Below, in pieces: positions 38,430 through 50,275 of a stretch of DNA of 64,000 bases. Location: positions 26,364,953 to 26,428,952 of the forward strand of contig OZ029916.1 in the NCBI GenBank assembly GCA_964023275.1, written 5' to 3'. The stretch comes from Norana najaformis. Its lineage: Eukaryota > Annelida > Clitellata > Crassiclitellata > Hormogastridae. The notes beneath the pieces are model-generated. The model was not told the origin of the DNA. It searched no databases and was given only the letters and a program-made list of their open reading frames with translations. Within the stretch, counting starts at the first letter, position 1; every line of letters starts with the position of its first letter. A program made the translations under genes and the position numbers.

Positions 38430-41400
38430 TCATTGATCGTCGCCATAGTAGTGGATGGGGTTGAAGTGTAGGAGGAGGGCTCCCATGGGGTTGACTTCAC
38501 AGTCGACAGTGTGCCACGGCTTGTAGAGGCCGAACTCTGCCCCAGTCAGCAGCTCGGTGACGTTGTAGATGGCGGCGTCTGTAATGCTGAAGTCGCTCAA
38601 CCGGAACGAAACGCGATTCGGTTGACCGAAGATGCTCGTGTAGAAGATGCCGAGCACGCAGCTGCCGGGCACGGCTGAAAGGCGCTTCTTCCAGATGTAC
38701 ACCTGGCCTTGCTGCAGTGCCATGCATACAACAGAACATCCCTCCCAAAATCAATGACGACACTATTACAACTCGGTAGATCAATTAGGCCACAGAGGCT
38801 GCATCATTTGTGTGTATAATTAATGCATGTAGATGCATTTAGCTGTAGCATATTATCCAGTACCTTTTGCATCGGTAGTTAAATATATATAGAATCGAGT
38901 TCAAGTGAAAAAGCGGAGGCTATGGTTATTCTAACTGACCTCACATATTGGGTGGGTTACCTAGATTTCCCTTCCTTCCCTACAATTCCTTCTCTGGCCT
39001 AAAAAGAAAGTTGTTCAAAATGTAAGCCCTCACCCCGTTTATGGAGTGTATCGATGAGAATATTGCAGTGGCTCAAACTATGGCAGCTCTAGCCCCTAGC
39101 CCTAAGCTAATAGGAGGGGCCTAAACTAAAAGGAGGGGTCCTCGTCTAATAGAAGGGGTCCTAAACAAATAGGAGGGCTCGAAGCTAATTGCCTAGCACA
39201 GAAGTTTATGTATTCTGAATTTAGATTGTATGCTTCCATATGCACTGAACAAGACGTTTGTAGCTATGACTATATTACGCTCACCGCTTGTACTTGTTTG
39301 GCCATTTCTGCTAAGGGGTCTTGGTTGACCTGAATGACCCTGTGGTTAAGCAGGATTCGCTTTGACTCGGCGGAGATTGTTCTCAGGTCTGTAGATACAA
39401 ACAGTGGAGCCATGATCATTGACCAGAACGCCATCTGAAACCTCTGCTGGTCAATGCTTAGACCGTAATTCCCCATCAGCAACTGTAGACACGAACATGC
39501 ATCTGTAGATCTCACTTTCAGGACAGCATATAGAGTTTATATTAGACATAATATATGATATTATACTATAGATAGTGTTATTATACGTATCGCATATAGG
39601 CTTATATGATATGTCGGTTAAAGTTATATGCTATGTAATTGTAAATGCAAATTTGTAAAGCGTCATTTATAATGCAGTTTAAATGAAATTATATATATAC
39701 ACACATCAGCCTTTGATTCTAACGGCAAGTAGGCTAAACTGAATTGTATTCCAGGGTGTAAATGCAGAATGTACCATTCTTTAGAAGGTTCGATAACTAC
39801 TGAAAAGTGTTGCAATTTCACTTGAGGTTCAGCATGCATTCGAACCCGTGACTCTGAGGTTCATAATTGGCTCTCATGCTGCCCAAAAATAAGTAAGTTA
39901 TGCGACAATCGGCCCCACCTTTTCCATGCAGACGGACCCTGGGAATGGCATACAGGCAGTTCCGACGAAAAGTGTAAATAGAACAATCATGCATTCATGC
40001 ATGTGTATGTTTGTATGTATGTATGCATGTGTATGTATCTATGTATGTATGTATATATCAAGAAAGCCTAATATTGCACGTTTAAAGTAGCTAACAAGAG
40101 CTCTTCACGTAGGACAGTAACTTATTTAAACAAGTGCTTTCTAAGGTAGTTTAAAATGTTTGCTGAACAGAGTCAAGTGCAAAGGCGCACCGGAAGACTG
40201 TTCCTAGAGGAAGGTCCAAGACAGTAGAAGGTACGATGGGCTCGATTTGATGTGCGGAAGCGCGGCAACTGCACATCGGATCTCCACAGGCAGCTGAGTG
40301 CAACGATCGCCGACCGGTTGACTCGAGACTGGAATACAGAGCTCCGGATGTATGCCGGTGCAGTGCTGACCGACGAAGCCCGCCCAAGGAGGAGAATTTT
40401 GAACTTTATTCTCTCACAGACGGGAAGCCAGTGCAGTTCATCTCTCACATAATCCGACATACGAGAGGACTTTGGCAGATTGGTCAGTCGTCGGATGGCG
40501 CAGTTGAAGACGGACTGAACCTGACGGATTCTGAACATGTAGCTTATAGATGCGGGTCCGACCGCATGAAGCTCCTCAACCGCAGATGTGCAGGAAACGA
40601 CCGTCACTACAGAGTGCTCAAGCGCAGGATTAAAACGCCCCTTTTCGGATTGGCTTACCGTCTGCCTATATGTAAAGTGCTGTTGGTCACTATAGGTGTA
40701 TGTGGCGCACTAGAAATGCGGCGCTGTATTGCATTGTAATTGTAATCAGAAATTTGTATAGCGCCTCTTCAAGAAAAACTAATCAAATACGTTCTGTGCT
40801 AGCTTTAACGATGTATGTCGTTAGGAACGGAACATTCATTCGTTAGTAGACGTTACTCACATAACTTGAAAAGTCACCAGTGGCAAACTTGTGCGCATAC
40901 GCAGAGCCCTACCAACAGATTCCCAACTAGAGTTGAAAGATGACAGCATATTCAGAGTTCCTGAAGCAGGTAACATCGAGGATGAACAACGACGATAGGC
41001 GATCTGATCTGCCGCCGGTGGTTCAAGGTTGTCTCACCCTTCAGTAGTCCCTTGTCGATGGAAAACGACCCGGCTTCCGGATGTCCTTAGAACCGCCGGA
41101 TATGCGCAGGACAGGCAATCGTGGCCCGTCGGTTGGTAGGTAGTTGAGCCATTCCGTGGTGGACGGTCGGTGCCGCTCCAGAAACTCTTTGTTCTTCCTT
41201 CAACGAATCCAAGATATTCCGGCGTAGACGGCTTACGTAGATCTGTAGGTCTGAGGCTTGATTGTCCAGTGCAGGAATCCGGTCGCTCCTCTCTGGGTGG
41301 ACCATTCCACTCACAAAGGCCACGACAACATGCAACGTAACCCGTCCGAAACGCAGTAAATCCGTGTTGAAAACGAAAAATAATTTCGACACGCAGACTC

Positions 41401-44400
41401 GGCAAGAAATAGAAGTCCAAACTGCTAGAATTATCAATGAAATTTCAAGTTCAGACAATACAATCCGTCAAATTGACATAGACAGCCAAAGACCGACGTG
41501 GCCGCGGACATGCGCAGTAGGTTAAGCGTCACAAAGAAGCGCTCAACTAATCAGATAGGCGGCGCATCACATGCGCAAGTCTTAATATTGAATTTGGTTG
41601 GCAAAAGTACAAAAGCCTGCACTTACAGAACGAAACTATTATTATTAGTTTATTATTAGTGCATAGGTGTTGGCAGTTATGGCTGAAATGTGTCACCTGA
41701 TCAGCATCGCTGTAACTACCCGGTAGAACCGAGTCCCTGAACAGGTAGCCAAGATCTGAATAGTACTTGAAGATGTCGACCATACTATCCCAGATATCCT
41801 GGATGTTTTTGCTGTAAGCCTTGAACAGATTACACGTCCTGGCAATTCCGGTGAAGTTGCCAATCTAACAAAAACCCAGTGCATAGGTCCAATCATAGTA
41901 GGTCTACATCACTGCGTAAACCTATTTATACGCTAGACGTGTGCCAGTTGGCAACGGCTACAAAACACTTAGGCCTAGGCCTACAGTCGCTATAGTCTAG
42001 CGCAGGCCTATCATCCTTTTCACACATTCCTGTTGAATTACTTACCTTTCCCATTCTCTTCCAGCAGACTTCCCAGGCGGGGAAATTACGTACAAAATGT
42101 TAACCATTAATAGTAGGCTCTATATCGTAACCTCGAGATTTCAACAACGCCCAAAGATAGCTAAGATACAAGAACGCGTTTGCTGACATGCAAGCGCTCA
42201 GTCGCAACAAATCGGTAGGCAGGTAAGATTAGGTTCAGTTCCAGGTCGAGATCCAAAGGTCAGGCAGGTTTAGAATTGGGGAGGGTGAAAAGAACCTCTG
42301 GCAACCCACTTTTACGGGTGAGACTTGGCTTCTCTGCTCCACCACCCACGTGCCGATGCCCGTTGTTGTAGGACTATAATTGGTGCTTATAGCTTAGGCC
42401 TATATAGGTGCTAAGTTTAGGTTGCGTAGGCCTACCTGTCCACCGCCATTCGCAAATACGGCACCCGGCCAATCGCACTGGAAGAGAATTGGTCGACCGG
42501 TCAGATTCAGCTGTCGACCCAGCTCAGGATAGGCTGACAAATTCAGGCAACGCAAGCATTTTTTCAGAACAAGTTGGCTCACTTACTGTTCAAAATGTAT
42601 ACAGAGGCTGTACGATTATGATGATTCTGTAAATCGTAACTTCTCAGTTTCTTTAGCCCCCATGCAAGGAGCCAAACAGAGAGTCAAATCAGCAAAAATG
42701 CACAAGAAGAACCAAATCTAAAAATCGCTAAGGCAGACTCGGTCAGGTTCGGTTCCAATTAAAAATCCAATTCCATCTCAAGAATCAGTTACTGAACGGG
42801 TGCAGATCTGTTAGGCTTGTTAGGTCTACCAGGGTGCAAACTATATAGGGGAAGCAGAATGACGCATGCGATGTGTCCTGTTTACAGGTTCGTACTCCCA
42901 CGCACTGCTTCCATGGCAACCACAAATCGAACCTTGATGTCCACTGTTGGTAAACATGTTGCTAGAGACGTGAATGAAGCAGATTATTTGAAGATAGTAT
43001 AAGATTTGTATGAAAAAGGAAACTTTCTCATTGGTTTAGCCTGTCTTCTATTGAAGGTACATTTTCCACATGCTTTTCGATCCTGCCCATAGATCTGCCA
43101 ACCACAGCCTATTATTGTTAATTGACCCACAGTCCTCTGCTTCGTTATATACCCTTCTCTTACTACTTACAGGAGTCTGTAAATGAGCTGACAAATAATA
43201 TTATGCGGCTGACCTGTGTTGCAGACTTCGTAGCTGGTTACTCCACAGGCGCCGACCTTGACCATGTCCACCTGCCAGCTGGCCATCGTCTGGGCGTCGA
43301 GGGCAAACTTTCCCTGGCTACCTGGAAACCGACCACATGTCTGATTGCCAATGTCCAAGTAGAGTCCGATCCGCAGATTTTTTCCATGCACCTACGCACC
43401 ACAAGGTTACACTTTCAGCTGCTCTATAGCGCCCACAATAGGCCTCTTCATGAGTTATCATTATGTCAAGCTTATAATGGATACTGTATTGTATTCCACT
43501 GAATTGTATTATACTACATTGAATTGTATTCAATGCAGTTTATATAATACTATATTGTACATTTGTGCATTATATTTTAGTGTATTGAATTGTACTGTAT
43601 ATTTTGTATTGTATAGTATAGTACTGTATTGCCTTTTGATTTTTTGTATTAGGCCTACATAGTTTTGTAAAGTTTTATATAGAATTAAAATCTTATGGTT
43701 CACAAGGTACTGCATTTAAATGTGAGAGAGACAGAGAGAGAGACAGGCAGAGACAGAGAGAGAACAGACACACACAGAGAGACAGAGAGAGACAGAGAGA
43801 GACATGGAGATATGGAGGAACGTACATAGGCAATGAGATCCTGTATTCCGCTGGGAAATCGTCTGACATCAGCTTGCAGTTTACCCGTCGAGTCGCGGTT
43901 TCTGTCCATCCAGCAGTCGTCGAGGACGATGTAGCGATACCCGACCCTCTGGAAGCTCGGCAGGGACATCACGTCGGCCATCGACTTCACCAGCCGCTCG
44001 CTATACACACGACAACAAACCACCAAACCACTCTCGTCGTTACTCACTCCAAATCGCATCAATCAACACATTCTTGACAATCACCTATAATAATAAAGAC
44101 TCATGGGCAGAGGCCTATACAGTTGGCCCACTATTCAACATTGACCTTAAAGCCCTGAAAACTAGGTCTATGTCATATATTATATTATATATACTAAGTG
44201 ATTGCTTCTCTGGCTGTCTTTAAACAGCGAATATAATTATAAGCATGTAATCATATGCGCGTAATATAACGTAACACATAATTTATATAACGCCCATTTA
44301 GAGGCGTTCTCAAATCGTCCTCAATCCGCTAAACAGAAATCGTTAATTTATGGCACGTGTTATCCAAAACATGGACCTGGTTCATGTACACTATATATAT

Positions 44401-44762
44401 ATTTAATATATATATGGTATTACATAATATACGGTATATATATATTATATATATATGCTTTATTGCCTTGGGTCTCAGTACTGATATTTATGTTGAGGTG
44501 TCTAAGCTCTTGCTGTGCATAGCACGTGGTAATGTAATGTAATAACGGACGATGTTGGTGCATTTGTTGGTGAACGGTGGACGGGTAACTACCTGATGCA
44601 GTCGTTTGGGTAGTTGTCGCAGTCCGTTTGACATTCGAACCTTTGGCCTGACATCCAACCGATCGGAGGCAGGCGGGCCAGACCGTTGTTCAGTCCTTCA
44701 ACCAGGCAAAGAACCACGGCCACAGCCACCAGAAGACTTCCCCAAAGCGCCTGATTCTCCAT
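38430..44762 (-). CDS. GH27 alpha-galactosidase/NAGA-like protein lacking both catalytic Asp, 7 exons
   Basis: Exons: 44762-44593, 44000-43826, 43391-43214, 42533-42436, 41864-41697, 39482-39285, 38711-38430. All phases agree, giving 422 aa (human GLA 429, NAGA 411). Residues 1-23 are a signal peptide, so the protein should enter the secretory pathway. The GH27 fold is clear: NNGLARLPPIGW, LDDCW 83-87, GLYLDIGNQTC, TGRPILFQCDWP, MGNYGLS, APLFVSTDLRTIS, VNQDPL. The eight cysteines of the four core disulfides (44/86, 48/55, 134/164, 194/218) are kept. The nucleophile motif KxDGC reads KVGAC (Gly162), the acid/base Asp position is Asn227 (SKNIQD), and the WND motif reads YSD (258-260). Exons are CpG-rich, unlike the neighbouring genes. 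Probably a secreted or lysosomal pseudoenzyme or lectin-like protein; an active relative with shifted catalysis is less likely. Confidence 0.9.
39815..39895 (-). mobile_element. tRNA-like SINE fragment (minus)
   Basis: The minus strand has 'gggcagcatgagagccaatt' and a B-box-like cgggttcgaatgc at tRNA spacing. It lies in the intron between exons 5 and 6 of the GH27-like gene. No cloverleaf closes properly. Confidence 0.4.
40075..40640 (-). mobile_element. LINE family D, RT C-terminal part (minus)
   Basis: A minus-strand frame from 40607 to 40173 reads NLPKSSRMSDYVRDELHWLP, then ERIKFKILLL and CLGPSSRNSLPVRL, the end of a reverse transcriptase. It is 5'-truncated and inserted in the GH27-like intron in the gene's own direction. 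Next to it (40730-40790) is another LINE/SINE tail (gtaattgtaatcagaaattt). Confidence 0.75.
42124..42272 (-). mobile_element. SINE family A in GH27-like intron (minus)
   Basis: Contains gagatttcaacaacgcccaa and 'ggttccaggtcgagatcc...'; diverged. It lies in the intron between exons 4 and 5. Confidence 0.55.
43480..43700. repeat. degenerate TGTAT/ATTGT pentanucleotide repeat
   Basis: Imperfect repeats of tattgtattg type over about 220 bases in intron 2 of the GH27-like gene. Confidence 0.6.
43718..43805. repeat. (GACAGA)n purine-rich microsatellite
   Basis: gagagagacagagagagaga pattern, slightly interrupted, just downstream of exon 2 of the GH27-like gene (exon end at 43826). Confidence 0.8.
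44385..44460. repeat. TA-rich low complexity
   Basis: Runs of (TA)n separated by short spacers in intron 1 of the GH27-like gene. Confidence 0.6.
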
Positions 44763-45025
44763 CTTCCCTCAACGAACTTCGACCTTTTACCTTTGAACAG
44801 AAAAGTTGACGCAACGTTATAGAAAACGAAGGAAGTGTCGTCCTTTGACTAGATGTTTTACATTTGGCGCTACACAGTCTCTAGATTATATTAGATTAGA
44901 TTAGACTGGATTCGATCAGATTAGATCAAAGCAATAGGTGGTAATGTAATGTGTAACCTATGCAATTCATATTATTTGCAAAGAAAGCTTATAATAAATA
45001 TCTGCGTATTGTTAATACCTAATAA

Positions 45026-45457
45026 ATGTTAATAAATTGTAATAGCACAAGCAAGAGCCAACGGGGGCGAAGGAGAACCTATATGCCTCCCAGCAGGGGT
45101 CCTCAAAAGGGACCATGGGCACTCTCCGCAGGACTCACTGCAACAACGCACAAGTTGATGCATACCATTGTTGGAGACGATTCAAACAAAGGAGCTTCGG
45201 AAATTGAGGCATATAGCCGCTGTGTGGAGCAGACAAGTCCAAGAAAGGTCACTCCGACATTGATACCCCCTGCAGCGAGGACTCAAAGACAGATCTCCGA
45301 CGGCCGGAAGAGAGCGGTAGGACAGCACTGGACCGACACATCGAATGCTGAGCTGTTAAGCTTCGGGCTAAGTACAGCGTGGAAACGGACAGAGGATTGT
45401 GACAACTGGCAACGCGTTGTGGAAACAGTTACTCTCCAGAGAGGGACAATACAATGA
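45026..45457 (+). mobile_element. RTE-like LINE 3' end
   Basis: An open frame of 143 codons ends in WKRTEDCDNWQRVVETVTLQ, the sort of C-terminal tail seen in non-LTR retrotransposon ORF2. It is followed at once by an ATG/GAT trinucleotide tail (45458-45640), as RTE-type elements often have. The upstream part of the frame is not recognisable, so it may be only partly coding. Confidence 0.5.
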
Positions 45458-45640
45458 CGACGATGAATGATGGTGATGATGGCGACGACAATGCTGATGA
45501 GATGATGATGACAAAGTCTATTCAGACGGAAAAATTACGGTTATTATGGTGATTATGATGATGACAACGACACGACCACGATGACTATGATAACAATGAT
45601 AATGACGGTAACGATGACGATGATTATGATGATGATAATA
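45458..45640. repeat. imperfect (GAT/GAC)n repeat
   Basis: atgacgacgatgaatgatgg-type trinucleotides over about 180 bases; probably the 3' tail of the adjacent LINE. Confidence 0.75.
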
Positions 45641-45699
45641 CTTTCATACATAGGGGCCTACTATTTAAGTGTCGTGCACGAAACTTTCAACTTAGCCTT

Positions 45700-48600
45700 C
45701 TAGAGGTCTTTTTTTCAGAACGAGCTCAGGTTTCGTGCAGATGCGAGCGGTAAGGCTAAAAATCAGTAGGCCTGCGTGGTGATTTCTGCAGTTTAGGCCT
45801 AATTGATAAGTGTAGACTTGTAATGAACGGTCCGTCATTTTATCGTCGAATGATATCTAATCCGATCAATGCAGACTTCCGACAAAAACCATGTCTCCAT
45901 ATGAACTTGTTTTGGCAACAACTCAAAGCAGGACTTCTGTCGAGAGTATTGACTTTGATTTTGTGTGTTTATGGCTCTGATGTTGTCATCTGTTGACGTT
46001 GAAACGTCATCTATTGATGCCTGTGCAAAAGGCCGTGCAGAGGTGATGGTTGTCTGTCCAACCATTGACCTGTAACTGGCTTCATTTGTCTCCTTGTCTT
46101 TCGTTTTCGGTGAAGGGCAGAGGCATAGAGATACAAAGGCTCAACACAAATACGAATGAACGAAGGAGTTCACTAGCAGGACCAAGCAGGTTCATTTCAT
46201 GACGACTGGGGTCACTGTGAATCTAACTGTTCTGTAGGGGCCTTAATTAGATGAATTTATTAATATATGTTGTTATACAGATGTGGATTATGTGGAAACA
46301 ATGAAAGAGCGAGAGGGACGGGACTGAAGAGGGACAGGATGAGAGACAGGCAGGCAGGGAGACAAAGAGACATCTAGACAGATTGGGAGCAATACAGATG
46401 GGCAATGGGCACAGGCAACAGTCCCTCAAACTGGAATTCGTGAAGGACACGATGCTTGCTACTGTCTGCGCTTAATCCGTAAAGTACACATGCCTAGTCA
46501 TATTTCTTTATTTAACTTCTGAAACCTGCCAAAAGGCTCCAATGCTACAAAGGACCGCATACATACAAGGCCAAGTGTAGACCTCTATCCCCAGGCAGAA
46601 AATCTGTGCCACTATATAACAACTTACATCGTGGACCATTGGAAAACACGGCAAATCCTGACACTGTAGAGAATTTTATGTTATTATCTTATTCTTAGTC
46701 CTGAATATATTCATATACATGTGTATATATATATATATATACATGTATAACATATGCACTTGTATTGACCTGTATATGGCTCAGAAATATGCATGCAAAT
46801 CGCGGACTGTGGTCATTCACTTCTGCTGAGAGGCTCTCCCGTGGAGCTCTACAAATGCTTCTGGTAGTTACAAATTACGTAGGCCAATATCCATTACACT
46901 ACTACAAAGGCATATTTATGTAAATAGGCCTGTGTGTGCATTTATATGCACAGAATTTGCGACACTGGCTCATTGGTTGACTGCAGCTTGCCTTTTAAGG
47001 CAGAATGTGCCGTTCCATCCTCCTCTGAGCAAAACGTACGATTGCTAGGCACCATCGATTGAGTACTTGTCATTAAATGGTAGCGCTACATAAATGTAAG
47101 AAAATTATTATTAATAATATAGCGTGTCTGCGCGGGTGCATATATGTGGGTGTATGGCAGGCAGGCAGATTCACACAGGCATAAGACTTACAGGCTGGCT
47201 GGTTGACCGACCAATTCACCCCTCAGAAGTTATAACCACGCTTGATTGGTCGTAGGTAGACACAGAAAACTGTAGTGATAATAGGCCTAGTCTGAAGCTT
47301 AAAAATCTTTAGACGAATATCGAATCCTTTATCACTACGTAGAGAATCAGCCAGCCCTAAAAAGGAAGCACAAATCACTCGTTAGGCCTGCATAGCATTC
47401 CGCAGACTTGAATCGTGAGAAAGCCGAGATCGGCACTTCCCATAAAAATCCTGAAGCATGTAATGACTATAATCTTGTTTTGTCTGCATAGGCTAAGTTT
47501 ACGCAGGAAATGGCCCTACACAAGCACGCCCAGGTATTCCGCATTGGAGTCAGGATTTACAGTTAAAGGCACAAGTCCTAACACTTCTTCCCAATGTGGG
47601 AAGGACCTCGATTAGTTAATCAAATTGCGGTAGTCTAATTCAATCTGTGATGAGCATTAGACAGCTGCCATCGTTAAGGAAACTAAAAAAGACTTATACT
47701 ACAGGCTACAGTACACACCTTTTATGTAGGCCTATGTAAATGTAGGCCTATGCGTTTTTCTGTGGCAATTGTATGGCCTCGACCCTGGCATTTTCAGTGA
47801 ATTTATCGGGTGAGATCTTTCACCACCGCTGCCCATTTGAGTGGGTGCCAAGCCATTTAAGGTTCCTGTTTTGACCATATAGGCTACAACTCATCATATA
47901 TAGGCCTACGCTATAGAAGTTTCCAAATTAGGTTAGATAACTTCTATAGCGCTATCAATCTTCCAAAGGTCAATACATCTAAAACAAACAAAATCAGTCA
48001 CGTTACCTGCTCAACAAGAGATAGACTGTTGTCGGCCTACAGATCTGTATGTCGGCATTTGCGGGTTCTTGTAGGTTTAGGCCTACAAAAGCCACGACCA
48101 ATCATATACGAAGACCCTACCGAAGCCTACGCGTCGAAGGGCCAACAACCTATAAGCCTACGCGAACTCGTAGGCAATAGCCAACAAATTTTGCTCCACC
48201 TGCTGGCAAGAATTTCCAATTTTAAGACACTGTTCGGCATTGAGTTCACTGTCGAGCCCTGTCGCATATTTCGCTAAGTAGACCTGAAGTCCTAACACGC
48301 AAGCTATGTCTATTCAAAGGTCTACAGACACGTTGATTCGCATGCAAAGGGTTTTAAAACGCAGAACGTGGTGGTCTTAGGCCTACTCAGCTCACGCTTG
48401 ACCGACCACACGAACTCTTGGCGACAGAATGGCGCTACTTTACCCCAATGTCTTCGTAAGCCTACACCGTCCCTCCCCCGTGCATCGATTATTGTGTTTT
48501 ATGTCCCAGCCCCAGCGTAATCAACAAGGCCGTTTCAATGAACACACGAGACCATTATAAGGATCTAACAGAAGCCCATGACTTTAACAGCGCTGTGGTA

Positions 48601-48950
48601 ACAATGAGCAACGTTGCAATTGTAAATTATAATCTTAAAAATCCAGTCCATTCCATGACAGAAGGTCAGTCTAGTGAGTCATGTATGATATATAGATATT
48701 GATGCATTTTAACCAAGGACGCAGACTGTAGGCTGGCCATCGAGGCTTGAACTCCGACAATAGCTTGAGAAGGGGGCAGCCACTGCTGGGCACCGCCAAC
48801 ATTTTAGCAGCAAATCGATTGATGCTTTGGGCATTATGATACCGGATCAATAGAAGTCAATCGATAAAATTAGAATTACAATAATTAAAACTGACTGCAT
48901 AACGTTTTCGCGACGTAACCTGAACGTTTGTGACTGGATGTTAAGTAAAT
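45700..48950. other. intergenic between the GH27-like and TTF1-like genes
   Basis: CpG-rich with many TAGGCCTA palindromes (for example 45794, 47282, 47727, 47743, 47901, 48078, 48378). It contains a purine-rich tract at 46296-46380, a (TA)n run at about 46721-46740 and the dispersed repeat at 47770-47885. No gene was recognised. The part adjoining 44762 should include the GH27-like promoter. Confidence 0.4.
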
Positions 48951-48951
48951 T

Positions 48952-49092
48952 GTATTCGTAATCGTAAACTCAAGATTTCTACAGCCCCCGCCGAAAGCTA
49001 AGTCGCAGGAACCAGTTTATTCACAGGCGCTCAGTCAAAACAATAAGCAAGAAAGGTTCGGTTCCAGATCAAGATTCAGGCAGGCAGTCAGA
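48952..49092 (-). mobile_element. SINE family A (minus)
   Basis: cgtaatcgtaaactcaagat at the tail end, then cagtttattcacaggcgctc and gttccagatcaagattcagg. Good match to the young copies at 14358 and 63650. Confidence 0.65.
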
Positions 49093-49201
49093 TGGCTACG
49101 GTGGGAGGAGTCACACGTATTTGGTACTGGATCTGCAGGATAAATTGAGGGACGAAGAAGAACCAGGGTAGGATCTGCAGAAAAGCAGTGTATTGTGTTA
49201 A

Positions 49202-49690
49202 GGGGTCGTCCATAAAGGGCGTCAGCAAAAATGACCTACTCTGGACCCCTCCCTCCCCTTGTCTGCATTTGGCCTTACCCCACCTCACTCCTTTGCAGAC
49301 GTACACTCCAAAGCCAGTGGAAAATAAAAGACGAACATTGTTGAAAACGTCAATAACAAACCACTCGTTCTGTCTTATTTAAAATAACCTTACAATGACA
49401 CCACATACGGCCATCTAACAGATCTAAACAGATACGAGTTAAGATAGGTTGAAAATCTGAAACGTTTCTTTAGCTGTCTCCAACGGAACAGTAGTTCATG
49501 AACGAATGCAGAACAGTGTCTGGCATTTGACTGAAGTTGGTGTTTAAAACACTGGTTGTACTAAAGGCTGTGTACATGTACCAAATTTATATATGGACGT
49601 CCGCATAGGCCACAACCCCCTTCCCCTTGACCGCATTTGCATGAACCCTCCCTCCCTCCCACTTTGCCTTACTGTTCAACCCATAAGGAG
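49202..49690. mobile_element. MITE-like element, copy 2
   Basis: Left end ggggtcgtccataaagggcg corresponds to the left end at 1988. The right half (around 49565-49670) keeps the gacgtccgcat and pyrimidine-rich blocks of copy 1. The right terminal repeat is damaged. Confidence 0.5.
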
Positions 49691-50275
49691 GCTTGTTTTT
49701 AAATGCTACTATGTTCACCTGGTAAAACACAAGTTGCACATAAATAGCATAAATAAAAAATTTTAAAAAACGTTTTTGGAATGCTACTATGATGCTTTAT
49801 AATCACAAGAAAAATAAGTTAACCAAAATGCACACACCCCATTAAACCCATCCCAAACACTCGTCTGTCTCAGATACAGTATTTTAATATCTGGATATCT
49901 GTTACGTTACATCTATAGGCCCTATATCAGATGGTGAACAGCTTTCACAGTATTGACCAGCAATCACCAAAGACCCAAGCATCGATGACTGATCTGAAAC
50001 CTGGACCCACCAAACACAGCTTACAATGAAGACTATAATTTAATTATTATTAATTTGGAGCTATTTAATGGACAATTATCATACCAACGATTGTCTTAAA
50101 TTGGTATTTATAAAGAAACATGAGGCCATAACCCAACTGCATACAAGTTCAATGATTTTTGCATAGCAAACTGAACTTCTATGGACTTTTAGCTGAATTG
50201 TGTTGTGAGTTTCTGTTGTTTTGTACCCTTATGACGTAAAGGTGTTTTTAAAATCATTTGAACATGCATTCAGCT

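Noticed and set aside
40173-40607. alternative exon of the GH27-like gene
   Set aside because: Although on the same strand within its intron, it encodes a LINE reverse-transcriptase tail and shares its 3' end with other copies.
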